Shown here: piece by piece, positions 1 to 10,740 of the stretch | Position numbering within the stretch: the first letter of the stretch is position 1 | How the letters are laid out: each line of letters starts with the position of its first letter | NCBI GenBank assembly: GCA_949316235.1 | Contig: OX438742.1 | Location: forward strand, 34,354,853 to 34,418,852 | Direction: 5' to 3' | Source of the DNA: Oegoconia quadripuncta | Lineage: Eukaryota; Arthropoda; Insecta; Lepidoptera; Autostichidae | DNA: 64,000 nt | Made by a program: the position numbers and the translations under genes | Notes under the pieces: model-generated | What the model was told of the DNA's origin: nothing | The model's input: only the letters and a program-made list of their open reading frames with translations | The model's database searches: none

Positions 1-790
1 ACGCAGTAAAATACCTATATCTTTATTATTTGAAATCGATAAATGTTAGCAGGTGATTATTTCTTCAGTATGAAAGTTACCAAGAAAAGTTAAACAGTTT
101 ACGAAACTGATTAACCTATTATTGAGTAAAACTTTAGAACTAAAGAGTTTTCACCTTTTGATGTACAATCCCAATTTAAAATTAAGCAATTTCACAAATG
201 TAACATTAGATTTGCAATAATACCTAACAGATTGTCCAACAATAGTGAGAGATGTAAATAAAGGTTATCTATAAAATTGTCTGTATCTATCAAAGTCGTA
301 GGTACCTAATCTATATACCCGCGTAAAAATCAACACGATTAGTCACACCACGTGCGTAGAGTCACGCTGACAGACGGCATATCAAAAGGTTGCAAAACGC
401 TACGCTGTTCAAAGGAAATGGCATAGCGAATTGGACCCTAAGCATCCACAGGTCAGTGGTGGTAAATCCTGACGTAATGTGTCAGCCGTAACGAGAGCCT
501 GTGTTAAGTAAATAAACCGAACCGTGACGATGCAATCATTGAAGAGTTTCTGATCAATCACTTGTTCTGTATAATGTGGACCGTGGTAACATCGTAAATG
601 TCATAAACCAAATAGGTACCAATTGTTAGACGAAAATTGAAAATATATTACATACTGACACGTATTATAGCAAGGAACAGATACGTCACTTGAGAAAAAT
701 CGGTGTTTTTATTCGTTGTAGAAAATATCAGTTAAATTGTGGCGACGTACCGAAAAAAACATTGCAATTCAAATTATAATGACCCTATCT
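1..790. other. No gene seen; AT-rich non-coding
   Basis: I see no open frame of note, no RNA gene and no repeat that I recognise. A slightly GC-richer patch near 345-520 has no long frame and no motif I can name. Confidence 0.5.
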
Positions 791-920
791 ATTATTATTA
801 TTATTATTAAATTCTTTATTGCACACAAAATAAAATACAAAGAACATTTAACACAGACGATGAAGTGTACAAAAGCGGTCTTATCGCTGATAGCGATTTC
901 TTTCAGACAATCTCAGTTAA
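791..920 (-). repeat. LINE 3' tail with (ATT)n simple repeat
   Basis: Read on the minus strand this is a LINE-type 3' end: a transcribed tail, a GCAATAAAGAA-like polyadenylation signal (here as its complement TTCTTTATTGC), then an (AAT)n terminal simple repeat (791-809 on the plus strand). The same sequence occurs in the opposite orientation at 31227-31312, which shows that it is a dispersed repeat. A 67-residue frame running through it is low-complexity and not a gene. Confidence 0.6.
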
Positions 921-2714
921 AGAAGCTTTTTAATAAGTAGTTGGATAGTGCAAAGTAAAAGGTGAATAAATTTAAATATCAGCAGGTACATAGAAAATAC
1001 ATATCTATATCAGTTCAGTGACGGGCGTATTCATATCATCATAAAAATTTAGATTTATTTGAAAATACAATTTAAATCTAAAACTTTTAATTAAGGTCAA
1101 AATATGTACGGAATGGCGGCGCTCTCTTTACAAAAACATCAATTTATCGCCAACCAGAATAATAATTGAAAATTTTACCAAATTCTACTGCTTTCCACGA
1201 AAAATAAGTTCTACGCACAACTATCGTTAGGTAGACGAATACGTTGTGTATGAAATTATTGGCATTCGAAAATAGTTCAAAGCTGTTGCGAGGTTTCCAT
1301 TTGTTAAAATTTTCAATTATCATTCTGGTTAGCAATAAATTTATTGTTCTTGTAAAGACAGCGACATTTAGCACCCATTCTGGCCTTAAATTACGTTAAA
1401 AACTAAATTATACCTAATTAGGTAACATACCTAAATATTTATAATGACCTTCCTTGTACGATTGATTGATGACCATGACTGAGAACAACGAGGTTCAAAC
1501 ATTATCTTTTCCTTCCGTTAGGTCCTATTAAACATCATTAATCCAATTCAATGAATTTATTGCATTTATACATGAGATTATTATTGTATACATGAGATTT
1601 TAAAATATTTATAGGTAACAAACATAAACCGTGCTAGGGCACAGCAATTAAATTTAAAACACAATCTTGAAGGGATTGTAGTAAGTTAATGCCGCATCTA
1701 GTAGGCGTGTTTTTCCTTTTTAAAAGACAAATTTTTATAACGAAGAGGGCGGCCATGTTTTAGGAGGCAAATTTTCTGGGAATGTTTTTTGTGTTATCGC
1801 AACGTAAAAGGTAAACTTCGCTTGACGAAACTGTTCAACCGCAGGCAGTGACGAAACTGAAATGAATCATCAAAATAATTAAGGTAAAATGTTATGATGT
1901 TGTACTAGAAAAAGTTGTAGAAAATGTAAGAACGAGCTGTGTAAAATTAACTGTTGCTAGTCTAGCTTCTCGAAGTGTATAACGGAGAATCGTATTTGTA
2001 ACACAAGGTACGTACATGAACGAGTAATTTTCCACAAAATCTATAATCCAATGCAGATGATAACCTAAGCCTTTCTCCCGTTTCGAGAGAGTATGACAGA
2101 CTGTAAAGTGAAACTGTAACTTTGCAAAGTGTGCAATCAGACCACAATGCAATGAGCCTCGGACTGCAATCTTGCCGCAAATCATAGTAATGACTGCGTA
2201 CGCGCATATGCGCGTTGCGATTTGAAATGGACAAAACTAGTAGAAGCGGTATCAGTGTCATTTCGTTACGGTGATTAGATTTACTCGCAAGCTACAAAAG
2301 TACATCTTTATTCGTTCAAGTGTTAATTCTGCAAATTAAATCTTACTCACTTAATGCCTAATTAAATGTAATTTTCAATAATAGGAACAAATTAAAATTT
2401 CTACTGTCTTAAAAATTCGCCCATGTTTTTAGTCATTTCATTTTCAACGACTTATTCAAGGGAAAAAGTGGGTTATTTTTAGATGTGTTAGGGAACGAAC
2501 GAAACTGTATTGTTATGAATTCATTTAAGATTAATATTGAATTAATATAATGGGTGTAGGTACTGATATATCGTAAAAGATTGATATCTATATTACAAGT
2601 AACAAGATCTTAGTGCTTTCTGTGAAATTATACTGCGCTTAGAAACTAAGTAATCGGTGCAAGTAAATAATTCGCAGTGAAGCTCACAAGATTCAAAGGT
2701 GTTATGGTCCTATT
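921..2714. other. No recognisable gene; AT-rich non-coding
   Basis: Nothing here could be assigned. Two overlapping minus-strand frames at about 1892-2261 lie in a patch of near-average GC, but neither resembles a family I know, and they have no visible splice signals or repeat partner. (A)n and (T)n runs are common. Confidence 0.4.
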
Positions 2715-4600
2715 GAAAGTTTTTAAGCAGGTAATTTAGGATCCAGTCAACATTGTCTTGGAGGTACAAAATGTCCCCCTCGCTTAATCGTTGATTGTGA
2801 AACACGTGCGCGCGATATACTAGTATCGTGCAGGCGCAGCTGCACATTGAGCAATCCCCGCCCTTCCAAAGGGATTTGACGCAATAAACAAAATATTGTT
2901 TTTTTTTTTCATAATTCCAGCATGCCTGCATTCCTCTTGTTAAAAAAGAAAACATTTTTTTTGTGTGTTTTGGTAGTAGTACCTAATGTACATGCATGCA
3001 AGCATGTGAAGATCATTATGAAGAGGACTCTTTCTCTAACTTTACCTACAGTTCGCTGATCAGGTTTGACCATTCGAGAAATTGCAGCACTTTTCTGACT
3101 ATTCCGGAAGCATAAATTGTCACCCAGCTGGATATTGCATTGCTAGGTAAAAAGTAATTGGGAACAGCGCTTCTTTAGAGTTAGGCGAATTAGGCTTTTG
3201 GGGATAACACAGATACTATTCCTTTACTCCCCAATTTAGCAAGTTCGTTGGCTTTTCCATTGCCTTCGATGCCTGTCTGCTCCGGGACCCAATATAAAAC
3301 GACTTTGTTTTTACCGCCGTGTTTAAATCAAGCCAGCAGTTTTCAACCAGCTTTGAGAAAATTATGTCTGAGGCTAGTGCTGGATGGGCAGTATGTCTAT
3401 CCGAATGGCTGTAAATTTAGCATAGCTGGCTTGGCACACTCAATTTGCCAGTTATTTGCTCGTTTAATCAATCCACTCTAGGAGTAAATCCACACTGAGT
3501 AGCCTGAAGACCTCGTATTTTGGAATCATGGCGTCAGTTAATTTAGTGATTGCAATCAGCTCAATTTTTTCAATTTCAATTTGCTCAATGAGCAATCTAA
3601 CACACTAAGCTATGACCCATTTGTACTGCTGCAGTACATACATACGTTAGTGTTACAAACTTATGTAATGTTAACGTATAACAAATAAAGGCTTTATCTA
3701 TGAGACACCTGGAAATTCTGACAATTGTCCCAACATACGCCGGAGCCCTTGGTTTTAAGGCCCCATTTCAGTTCCGTCAGACGACTATTTTAACTTTTAG
3801 TCTTTCTCAAAAAACCGTTCCAGGTTGGTTTCTACTCTAAGATGACACCCAGATACTAAGCTCAGCAAAGAACGGCATAGTTGTACCATTTAAATTACCA
3901 TTTAATTTAAAGAAATAGGGTGTGTAAGTAAGAAAAAGATTTCCCACTTCCCCCTCTTGGCAAATGGGAGTGTAGCCATAGCCTAGTGCCATCTCTATGG
4001 GGAAGGAGGGCGAGTGAAGCACCACGGACTGAGCCTAGATGCAGTGAGCGTGGCGGTAGCAGAAGGCTACCGCGAGTAATAGTGCCAGTATTACGAGTGG
4101 CAAAAACGCTTGAAAGCTCGGAAGTTGTGTCTGTTTATAACCAGATCGCCGTGGAAAACTGGACGGATTTCTGGATTTTGGTCGTTAAGCATGAGTTCGC
4201 GCTCCTTACTCTAATTTTTGCAATCCCATATGATGTGCCGATTGGGAGGGAAGCCAGACGGTCAAGCTTGCGCTTCCTCGTAAAACAACAGTTCTGTCGA
4301 CGTTTAGCGATGTGATAAACACCATCGGCTGACAGTGTCGACTACTTTTTGCATAAGGTACGAAATTGTACTGTGGCAGTTGCCTTGTAGTATGATTACC
4401 AGGTCGCATCCGAAACCATCGGCGTCTATACGAAGTTCCGTCAACTTATACAACACTACATCTACGACGAGTGTCCATAGAAGTGGTCATAATACAGCTT
4501 CTCGTGTTTGCGACTTCAAGCTTGGTTCCTATAACTCCTGCGTTGAGAGATCGACCAGATGGTGGTGGGATCCATTGACTTATGTACGAGTCTCCTCATT
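2715..4600 (-). pseudogene. Decayed LINE ORF2: reverse transcriptase plus RNase H
   Basis: Remnant of a non-LTR retrotransposon polyprotein. On the minus strand, from high to low coordinates, I read a broken reverse transcriptase motif of the GGVLSPLLW type (4490-4420, here VL-stop-PLLWTLVVD), a YADD-like catalytic box reduced to DADGFGCDLVI (near 4420-4380), and the following block ending in CHSTISYLMQKVVDT and WCLSHR (about 4380-4310). An RNase H segment follows around 3330-3210 (YWVPEQTGIEGNGKANELA, normally WVPGHSGIEGNEKADELA), and then a possible CxxC-bearing C-terminal tail at 2955-2715. Stops and frameshifts interrupt it throughout, so it is long dead. The RT plus RNase H order fits the I/R1-like LINE group, but the clade is not certain. 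Plus-strand frames at 3248-3481 and 3986-4697 are shadows. Confidence 0.72.
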
Positions 4601-4700
4601 AATGTGCAGATGGGCGTATCTAACAATACCCGACACGACGCATACGGAAAGCGTATTATATGTAATATATAAAATTTTTCATCGTTTTACTGCATAAATA

Positions 4701-5663
4701 TGCGGTACTTTACATAATATATTTAAAAAAATCGAATACTGCCGTGATCATATTATGCGGAATCTTTTAGTTATAACCGATAGTTCAGCAAAAGGACCTG
4801 CCTTCATTGCATGCATTCATTCACACTATGAATCATCATTAGACGATTCTAATGATATCGTTACCGGGATGTCAGGGAGACAATATTTTAAGTCGTAATA
4901 ATGGGGAAAACAACACGAATCATACGAACTCCGTGAACTTGTCAATATCTTGTGAATAACTAATATACGGATAGTAGCATATTATAGTCGCAAATGCAAA
5001 CGGTGAGAGTAACTTATAACGGCTATAAAACTACTCCGTCACAAGATAACGTTTATAGTTTAGGCTCCAAATACGAGTATTTACGGACATGTAAATTCAT
5101 ATCGCAATTTTTTCCATCATTTTTATAAGTTTTTCAATTATTGACATTTAATCAATTAACGTTAATACTTGTAGAATAATATAAGTACATACGCTATGCA
5201 CTTTCAAAGCCAAAAAGCCGGGTAATATATTCAACGAGTCTGTATGTATGTTACCACTTACAGTCTAAAGGCACATGCGCAAAGCTAAAGGCACCGCTCG
5301 ATTTGTTCAAATGAAGTGTCGTTATAGATTCGTATAAATCCCAGGGTTTCATAGGGTATAATCACTTCAAGATATATCTTTAGTTCGAACGTTCAATATG
5401 CCGATGTTCCTTTATTCGAAAGAGCAAAATCTCATTACATTATTTCGAAGTGTGTTAAAGCTATTAAAAGCATGCTATCAGCGTGCTTCAGATCCACTGT
5501 TTTTAGTTCGAAATACTGTATACAGTATTTGAATTAACGACATATCGCGATAATCGGTATATCATATCACACACAACAAATTAGATAAATACTTAAGTAA
5601 AATAAATAAAAAAAATAATGAAATATTTAACACAGACAACTAAGAAATTGAACTCAGATATAA
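4701..5663. other. No gene seen
   Basis: AT-rich sequence with no long frame, repeat partner or RNA signature that I can support. A short imperfect inverted stretch lies around 5450-5530. Confidence 0.45.
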
Positions 5664-5890
5664 GGTTGGTGGTAGGGCATTTTAAATGTCCGCCTGGCTA
5701 GCTACCACCATCTTATCTAAATCTGCCGCCAAACAGCAATGTTAATAGCATTGTTGTGTTCCGGTTGTCAGAGATAGTCAGTTCCCCAAATGAGATGGGG
5801 TTTCCGGGTCAGTACGTTTCCACCTTCGGCCTCTTCCTCACTTAACATCAGGTGTGTTTGAGGTGAAGTGCTAACCCGTTGCGCATAATT
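5664..5890 (+). repeat. SINE-A, 5'-truncated copy
   Basis: This lacks the tRNA-like head but keeps the whole body and 3' region seen in the full copy at 30099-30430: a GGTTGGTGGTAGGGC start, the CCGCCTGGCTAGCTACCACC block, the GTTCCGGTTGTCAGAGATA block, and the terminal ACATCAGGTGTG...GAGGT segment ending in CGCATAATT. 5' truncation is typical of target-primed reverse transcription. Confidence 0.8.
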
Positions 5891-7383
5891 AAAAGCATCA
5901 TCAGTTGTTTCAACTATCTGCTTATTCAGCAAAAATAATAGTAATAAAAATAGGTCATATAGGTTTACACAACAAGGTCAGGTTGCGATTTATTGTAATA
6001 TCAAAATATATGTTCTGCAACACATCACACCACAAGTTTGATTCTTCGTTATGCCGAAAAGTTCAAGAACCTTTTTTCGCCGTAAATAAGAGTAGTGGAT
6101 AATATTTTACTTGTAAATGGAGATGTAAAATTCCCACAGAGCGTTGAATATACTTTAAATAGCTCATAAATGTAATGTTACGTAGGGTATAGAAATTCGT
6201 AAGTCAAACAATCGGCAGTAGTAGTAGAATGAACCTATACAAAATATAATTATGTACATATGTACATACAGTCGGGCTTTGTACTGAGAGGTGAGGAATA
6301 ATGTTGTTAGTGTTATTCAATATGTAAACAATTTTAAACTTGTGTTTAGCTACTTCAAATATATTCATTGTTTTTGTTTCCCCTTATAGTTACACTCCAA
6401 TAATACATTTCTGTTTGTACAAAAGATTCTGATTGTATAGATTATTATTGGCCTCTGTTATTAAATTTATACAATAAACAATTTACATTTTTGGACTTAG
6501 GTTATATAAAAAAAAATATAAAAATAAAATAGAGTTTAACAAATTATACTTAACAGAAACGTAACTACGAGTATCACTGAAGATAATCGATCACTTGTCA
6601 AAGATCAAATTATCACGCCGTTTGTTTGATATATCATTGGAAGGAAAGATGGACAGCGAAATGACAGTGATCGTTGGCGTCGCAGATATGAAAATGATCA
6701 TCACAGAGATGCAAAACACGGTGATCTAACCGCAGCATAATTTTATTATACAACCTGCAATTATTGTAGTGCGGTTGCTAACATCGGGAAACGTTGCAAA
6801 ACACATGGATAGCGGTTACAAAAAAAAAACGATAAAACATACCGAGTAAGCGATGCACGACGATGGTCGATCTCAGTACAATATCCATAACATAGATGTC
6901 AAAACTAGAATAGTATTATATCAGAATACAGTGTACATCAAACACAAGAGGATAACCTTCGCGTAAATACCTTCACTGTGAAATAATAATTTGCGCACAA
7001 ACTTTGACTGACAGACCCTGTACTAACGAACAAAGGAGTTAATCTCTGTAATTGCGTTGTATTCGTAACACCGGTACTAAGATTTGTAATTGGGCACTCG
7101 AAATATTTGGCCGGACCTTGGATGTCGGTTACCCAACAACAAAATTGTCTTAATATACTTTACACCAGTGAATTGAGTTACAAAAAGATAGACAAGTAGG
7201 AACTTAAGTAGGTAGATATGTAATACAAATGCACTGACACAAGAGAAATGGCAAAGAGACCAACAGAAGCGTAAGACCCTGGATCAGCGAGAAAGTGGAG
7301 GACATGAGACATTGTATTGAACCAACTTGAAGGTGGGTGTCCAAACAACGGAGTTTAATTTATTTTAGCCATAGACTTACATA
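5891..7383. other. No gene seen
   Basis: AT-rich DNA without a recognisable gene or dispersed repeat. The only frame over 60 codons (5905-6102) has no family resemblance. Confidence 0.45.
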
Positions 7384-7809
7384 TTAGGTCCTTACCTATG
7401 AAATTGGCGTTTTGTATGAAGAATTTCATTAAGACTGTTTACTCCATACAAACATTTTTGATTTTTCTTTTTTTGGGACGGCAAATCCATATTTTGCTAA
7501 ACTTTGTGTGTATTATCGGATAAATTAAGTTAAGTATAAACAGCGTTAATTTTTAAAGTAACCGCTTTATAAAAGTTTCAGCGAATCTAAGAAATGACTA
7601 TGGGAAGCACAAGAAAAGAGCTCTGTTCAATTTTTTTTTTATTATGTGATATATCGCAGAAATTTAAAAAATATTTCATGTGAAACCTTGAAATAATATT
7701 CCATTTTCCAAATAAAAAACAAATTTGGCTATAGCTTTGAAAATCGCAGGAATTGGTACATATGATTAACGAAGAAAAAAAAACTCCAATTTCATAGGTA
7801 AAGACCCAA
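7384..7809. mobile_element. MITE-T copy 1 (mariner-type ends)
   Basis: A 426-bp non-autonomous element bounded by TA dinucleotides (7382-7383 and 7810-7811). The left end reads TTAGGTCCTTACCTATGAAA, and the right end on the other strand reads TTGGGTCTTTACCTATGAAA, so the TIRs run about 30 bp. The interior is AT-rich and encodes nothing. A second copy in opposite orientation lies at 27501-27909. TA duplication and short TIRs place it with Tc1/mariner-derived MITEs. Its ends do not match the mariner at 8160-9455. Confidence 0.85.
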
Positions 7810-7811
7810 TA

Positions 7812-8157
7812 TTACTGTGTAGTTTTACTAATCCAATAGTTACAAACTTTATAATAATGAAAAACAATATTTGTTACACCAATTAGAATTAGGAGGTCTA
7901 CGCGTGCATGTTTTTGCCATCGACGCGCCTAGAGGTATCAAATATTCCGCCAGGTATAATGTATTGTTCATTGAACAAGAACATTTATTTTTGACGTTAC
8001 ATAAAACTTCTAAGAATATTTAAATAATATAAAATGAAGTTTCTGTAACCGGAATTTGAACTGTAATAATATTATATAATAATGCTCGGCTTATTTTTGG
8101 GATATCTCTGACCACCCCATTTGGGATGACGATCGTGACGTTATGTACTACTCTGTG
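7812..8157. other. Spacer between MITE-T and mariner
   Basis: Only 350 bp separate the two transposons. I see no gene in it. The frame at 8020-8238 on the minus strand crosses into the mariner TIR and is not a gene. Confidence 0.5.
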
Positions 8158-8159
8158 TA

Positions 8160-8186
8160 AAAAGTATCGGGAATATGTCAATAAAA
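8160..8186. repeat. Mariner left terminal inverted repeat
   Basis: 27 bp. It matches the complement of 9429-9455 except at positions 1, 2 and 16. The transposase binds here. The mismatches at the outer two bases are the ones closest to the cleavage site. Confidence 0.9.
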
Positions 8187-8341
8187 AGACCCGCGTAAAA
8201 GAGGTCGTTCTAATTTTTTTACTGCATGTTGGTAGCACTGTACTGATTTAGCGCGCAAAATTTGAGCGGGATCTGTCATTTAATTTGTTTTAAACTACAC
8301 TTTTTGTTGGTCATAGTTTTGAGTCCTCGGCGATTTTTACA

Positions 8342-9415
8342 ATGGAAAATATTGTTGAACAAAGAGTGTGCCTTAAATTTTGTGTTTCAAATGATATTTC
8401 ATGTGGTGAATCACTAAAAATGTTGCGAAATACCTACGGCGAATCGTGTATATCGAAAACAAGGGCTTATGAATGGTATAAGGCTTTTAAAGAAGGCCGA
8501 GAAGTAGTAGTAGACTTGCCTCGTTCTGGTAGACCTTCAACCGCTACGACCAAAGAAAACATCGACAGAATCAAGAAGCTAGTGCTCGAAAATCGACGTA
8601 TGAGTCTGAGAGAGTTGGCTAGTGAGGTGAACATATCTTTTAAGTCCGTCCACAACATTCTCATTGACATTTTAGGCATGAAACGCGTCGCCGCTCGACT
8701 AGTTCCAAAAGAGCTCAATTTTGTTCAAAAAGCGCAGCGAAAGCATGTCGCTGAAGACATGGTTTCCCGAGCTTCTACGGATCCGACCTTTATGAAACGT
8801 ATAATAACTGGCGACGAGACATGGGTTTATGAGTACGACATGCAAACAAGCCAACAGTCTTCAGAATGGCGTCTCGAAAACGAGCCGAAACCCAAAAAAC
8901 CGCGGCAAAGTCGCTCCAAAATCAAGGTGATGCTGACAGTTTTTTTTGACTACCGTGGTGTGGTTCACTCCGAATTCCTTCCAGAGGGAGAAACAGTGAA
9001 TAAAGAATATTATTTAGGCGTCATGAAGCGTTTGCGTGAGAGTATCCGCCGAAAACGTCCAGATTTGTGGCAACACAACTCATGGATGCTGCACCATGAT
9101 AATGCACCATCACACACAGCCATTATAGTGAAAGAGTTTTTAGCGAAAAATTCAACAAAAGTTCTCGACCAAGCACCGTATTCACCTGATATGGCTCCGT
9201 CTGACTTTTTTTTATTTCCCAAGTTAAAATTACCACTTCGAGGAAAACGTTTTGAGTCGATAGAAGCCATAAAAGAAAATTCGCTGAATGAGCTAAAGGC
9301 CATACCGCAAATAGCCTATGAAAAATGTATGGAAGACTGGGTGAAGCGGTGGAGATGTTGTATTGCAAGCGATGGGGCCTACTTTGAAGGCGATAAAATA
9401 AATTTAGATGAATAA
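8342..9415 (+). CDS. Mariner transposase, intact, 357 residues
   Basis: DNA-cutting and joining enzyme of a mariner element, acting in the nucleus at the element ends. Residues about 1-110 form the paired helix-turn-helix DNA-binding region, with a GRPS linker at 63-66. A degenerate WVPHEL-type motif (RLVPKEL) lies at 119-125. The catalytic triad is complete: D158 in GDETWVYEY, D253 in HHDNAPSH, and D288 in YSPDMAPSDFFLF, with 34 residues between the second and third, which defines the DD34D mariner family. The length is close to the usual 345-350. No internal stop or frameshift is seen. The ATG at 8342 follows ACA, and the frame opens right at the expected N-terminus. Overlapping minus-strand frames are shadows. 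The mariner subfamily was not determined. Confidence 0.95.
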   Translation: MENIVEQRVCLKFCVSNDISCGESLKMLRNTYGESCISKTRAYEWYKAFKEGREVVVDLPRSGRPSTATTKENIDRIKKLVLENRRMSLRELASEVNISFKSVHNILIDILGMKRVAARLVPKELNFVQKAQRKHVAEDMVSRASTDPTFMKRIITGDETWVYEYDMQTSQQSSEWRLENEPKPKKPRQSRSKIKVMLTVFFDYRGVVHSEFLPEGETVNKEYYLGVMKRLRESIRRKRPDLWQHNSWMLHHDNAPSHTAIIVKEFLAKNSTKVLDQAPYSPDMAPSDFFLFPKLKLPLRGKRFESIEAIKENSLNELKAIPQIAYEKCMEDWVKRWRCCIASDGAYFEGDKINLDE

Positions 9416-9428
9416 TTTGTATTTTTTG

Positions 9429-9455
9429 TTTTATTGACAAATTCCCGATACTTAG
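9429..9455. repeat. Mariner right terminal inverted repeat
   Basis: 27-bp partner of 8160-8186 in inverted orientation, followed directly by the TA target duplication at 9456-9457. Confidence 0.9.
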
Positions 9456-9457
9456 TA

Positions 9458-9925
9458 CACTGAATGTATGTAATGTCTGCCTAGTTTGGGTCGAGATAAT
9501 TGGTGTAGTTAAGTGTTCAAAATATTTTTTATTTATTTGTTATACGAATAAATCTATGAACTGAATTCATGTGTAACACTCATCATCGCTCACACACGAC
9601 ATGAAGTTAGAATAAAAAACGTATTAGCTAATTTACTATTTATTTCCTATAATCATACAAATCGGTTATGCAGAATTTCAGGTTACATAACTATTCATTA
9701 TCAGCTAGAGCAATTAGAATTCTCATCTCACTAATTTTGGATTATGATGAAATTTGGTACAGAGATGGACTATGATTTCAAAAAAATTATTTATCAATTG
9801 ACACCTGCATTGTCACTTAGAGACAGATTTAAAGAGTATAATATTCTAACCTTTTCGCTACAGTACATTTTTGAAAAAAATAGCATCATTTAGGAAAAAT
9901 AGTGATAAACATGATGTTATGATGT
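9458..9925. other. Spacer, no gene seen
   Basis: AT-rich sequence between the mariner and the next LINE remnant. It holds no frame or repeat that I can name. Confidence 0.45.
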
Positions 9926-10375
9926 AAAGATAAACTTGCAGGTTACATAATTCGCCCCCGCAAAGTCACTAATTCATTCAAAGGGTTATGTATACGCTTT
10001 TTCAATAAGGTTCCTGTTGATATACAAAATCTTCCTTTCAATGAATTTAAAGATACTATAAAACAGAAACTTATTAAGAAAGCCTATTATAAAATATCAG
10101 ATTATTTAGATGATAAACATTCATGGACATAAACAGCCCGTTCGCATAACCAGGCTATTTCACAAGTAATAATGAAATATTATAATATAAAATAATAATT
10201 AATAATTTTGTAATATAAAAACCTTTTTTTTTAAGAGCAACCTCTCGAGTTTCTTGTTTGTTCTTCTCAGGGGAAAATTGCCTTTTGAACAAGCAGTAGC
10301 TTAAAAAATGTAAAATCTGACTATTTTAAGTTTACCCTGTGTAATAAAGCATTTTTTGATTTTGATTTTGGATTA
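9926..10375 (+). pseudogene. LINE 3' end: last codons of reverse transcriptase and tail
   Basis: This is the 5'-truncated end of a CR1/Jockey-like non-LTR element. An open frame of about 68 codons runs to the stop at 10130-10132. It contains SFKGLCIRFFNKVP and then KQKLIKKAYYKISDYL and WT-stop, the typical end of LINE ORF2 in insects. A 240-bp 3' UTR follows, with GTAATAAAG as polyadenylation signal and a short GATTTT repeat at 10358-10371. Being 5'-truncated, it was dead on arrival. The exact clade is uncertain. Confidence 0.7.
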
Positions 10376-10411
10376 ATATTAAAGGTACATTTTATCCCGA
10401 AATGTAAAATA

Positions 10412-10740
10412 ACTTTTTTTTTTATGATTGACTGGATTCGCGTTTGACCACAATCTCACCTGATGGAAAGTGACTCACTCGGCTCTTGAAGATCCCAAGG
10501 TTGTAGGATTCAGGAAAGACTGACGCCGGAAGGAAGTTCCATGCCTTAGCTGTTCGGATGATGAATGAAGAATCGAACTTCTTAGTGCGAATATTCGGTA
10601 CTGATCTGATCCCAGGCGGGACAAGTCGCGGGCGGATTGCTAGTCTTGTTACGAAGAAACAATGACATTGACGTAGCAAAAGCAAAACACGAATGCTGCT
10701 ACGATAAAAGGTCCGAAATTCAAAAGACGTGCATCTCATC
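10412..10740 (-). pseudogene. LINE-B 3' fragment, copy 1 (RT C-terminus)
   Basis: On the minus strand this carries RTKKFDSSFIIRTAKAWN and then LPASVFPESYNLGIFKSRV, a C-terminal reverse transcriptase segment of a Jockey-like LINE. After that comes a 3' tail with CCATCAGGTGAGATTGTGG ending in an A-run (T-run at about 10413-10422 on plus). It matches 61442-61760 closely up to about position 10600. Upstream of that (10600-10740) the two copies diverge. Compared with copy 2, a block of about 55 bp is missing near 10471, which shifts the frame after KSRV. The 3' tail resembles that of SINE-A. Confidence 0.78.

Larger units (their letters stand above)
8160..9455 (+). mobile_element. Complete mariner (DD34D) transposon
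   Basis: A 1296-bp element, the usual mariner size, inserted at a TA that is present on both sides (8158-8159 and 9456-9457). TIRs of 27 bp carry the shared core AAGTATCGGGAA and end in GTCAATAAAA; 24 of 27 positions agree. One unbroken gene (8342-9415) fills the interior. There are about 180 bp of 5' leader including the TIR and 40 bp after the stop. Everything needed for cut-and-paste movement appears to be present, but activity cannot be judged from sequence alone. Confidence 0.93.

Noticed and set aside
3986..4697. Plus-strand frames of 109 and 120 codons
   Set aside because: They lie antisense to the decayed LINE reverse transcriptase, whose motifs are readable on the minus strand, so they are shadows.
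10595..10740. Helitron insertion inside LINE-B copy 1
   Set aside because: A GTCGCGGGCGG...CTAG word is present, but no start, hairpin or insertion junction could be established, so it is mentioned only as a possibility.
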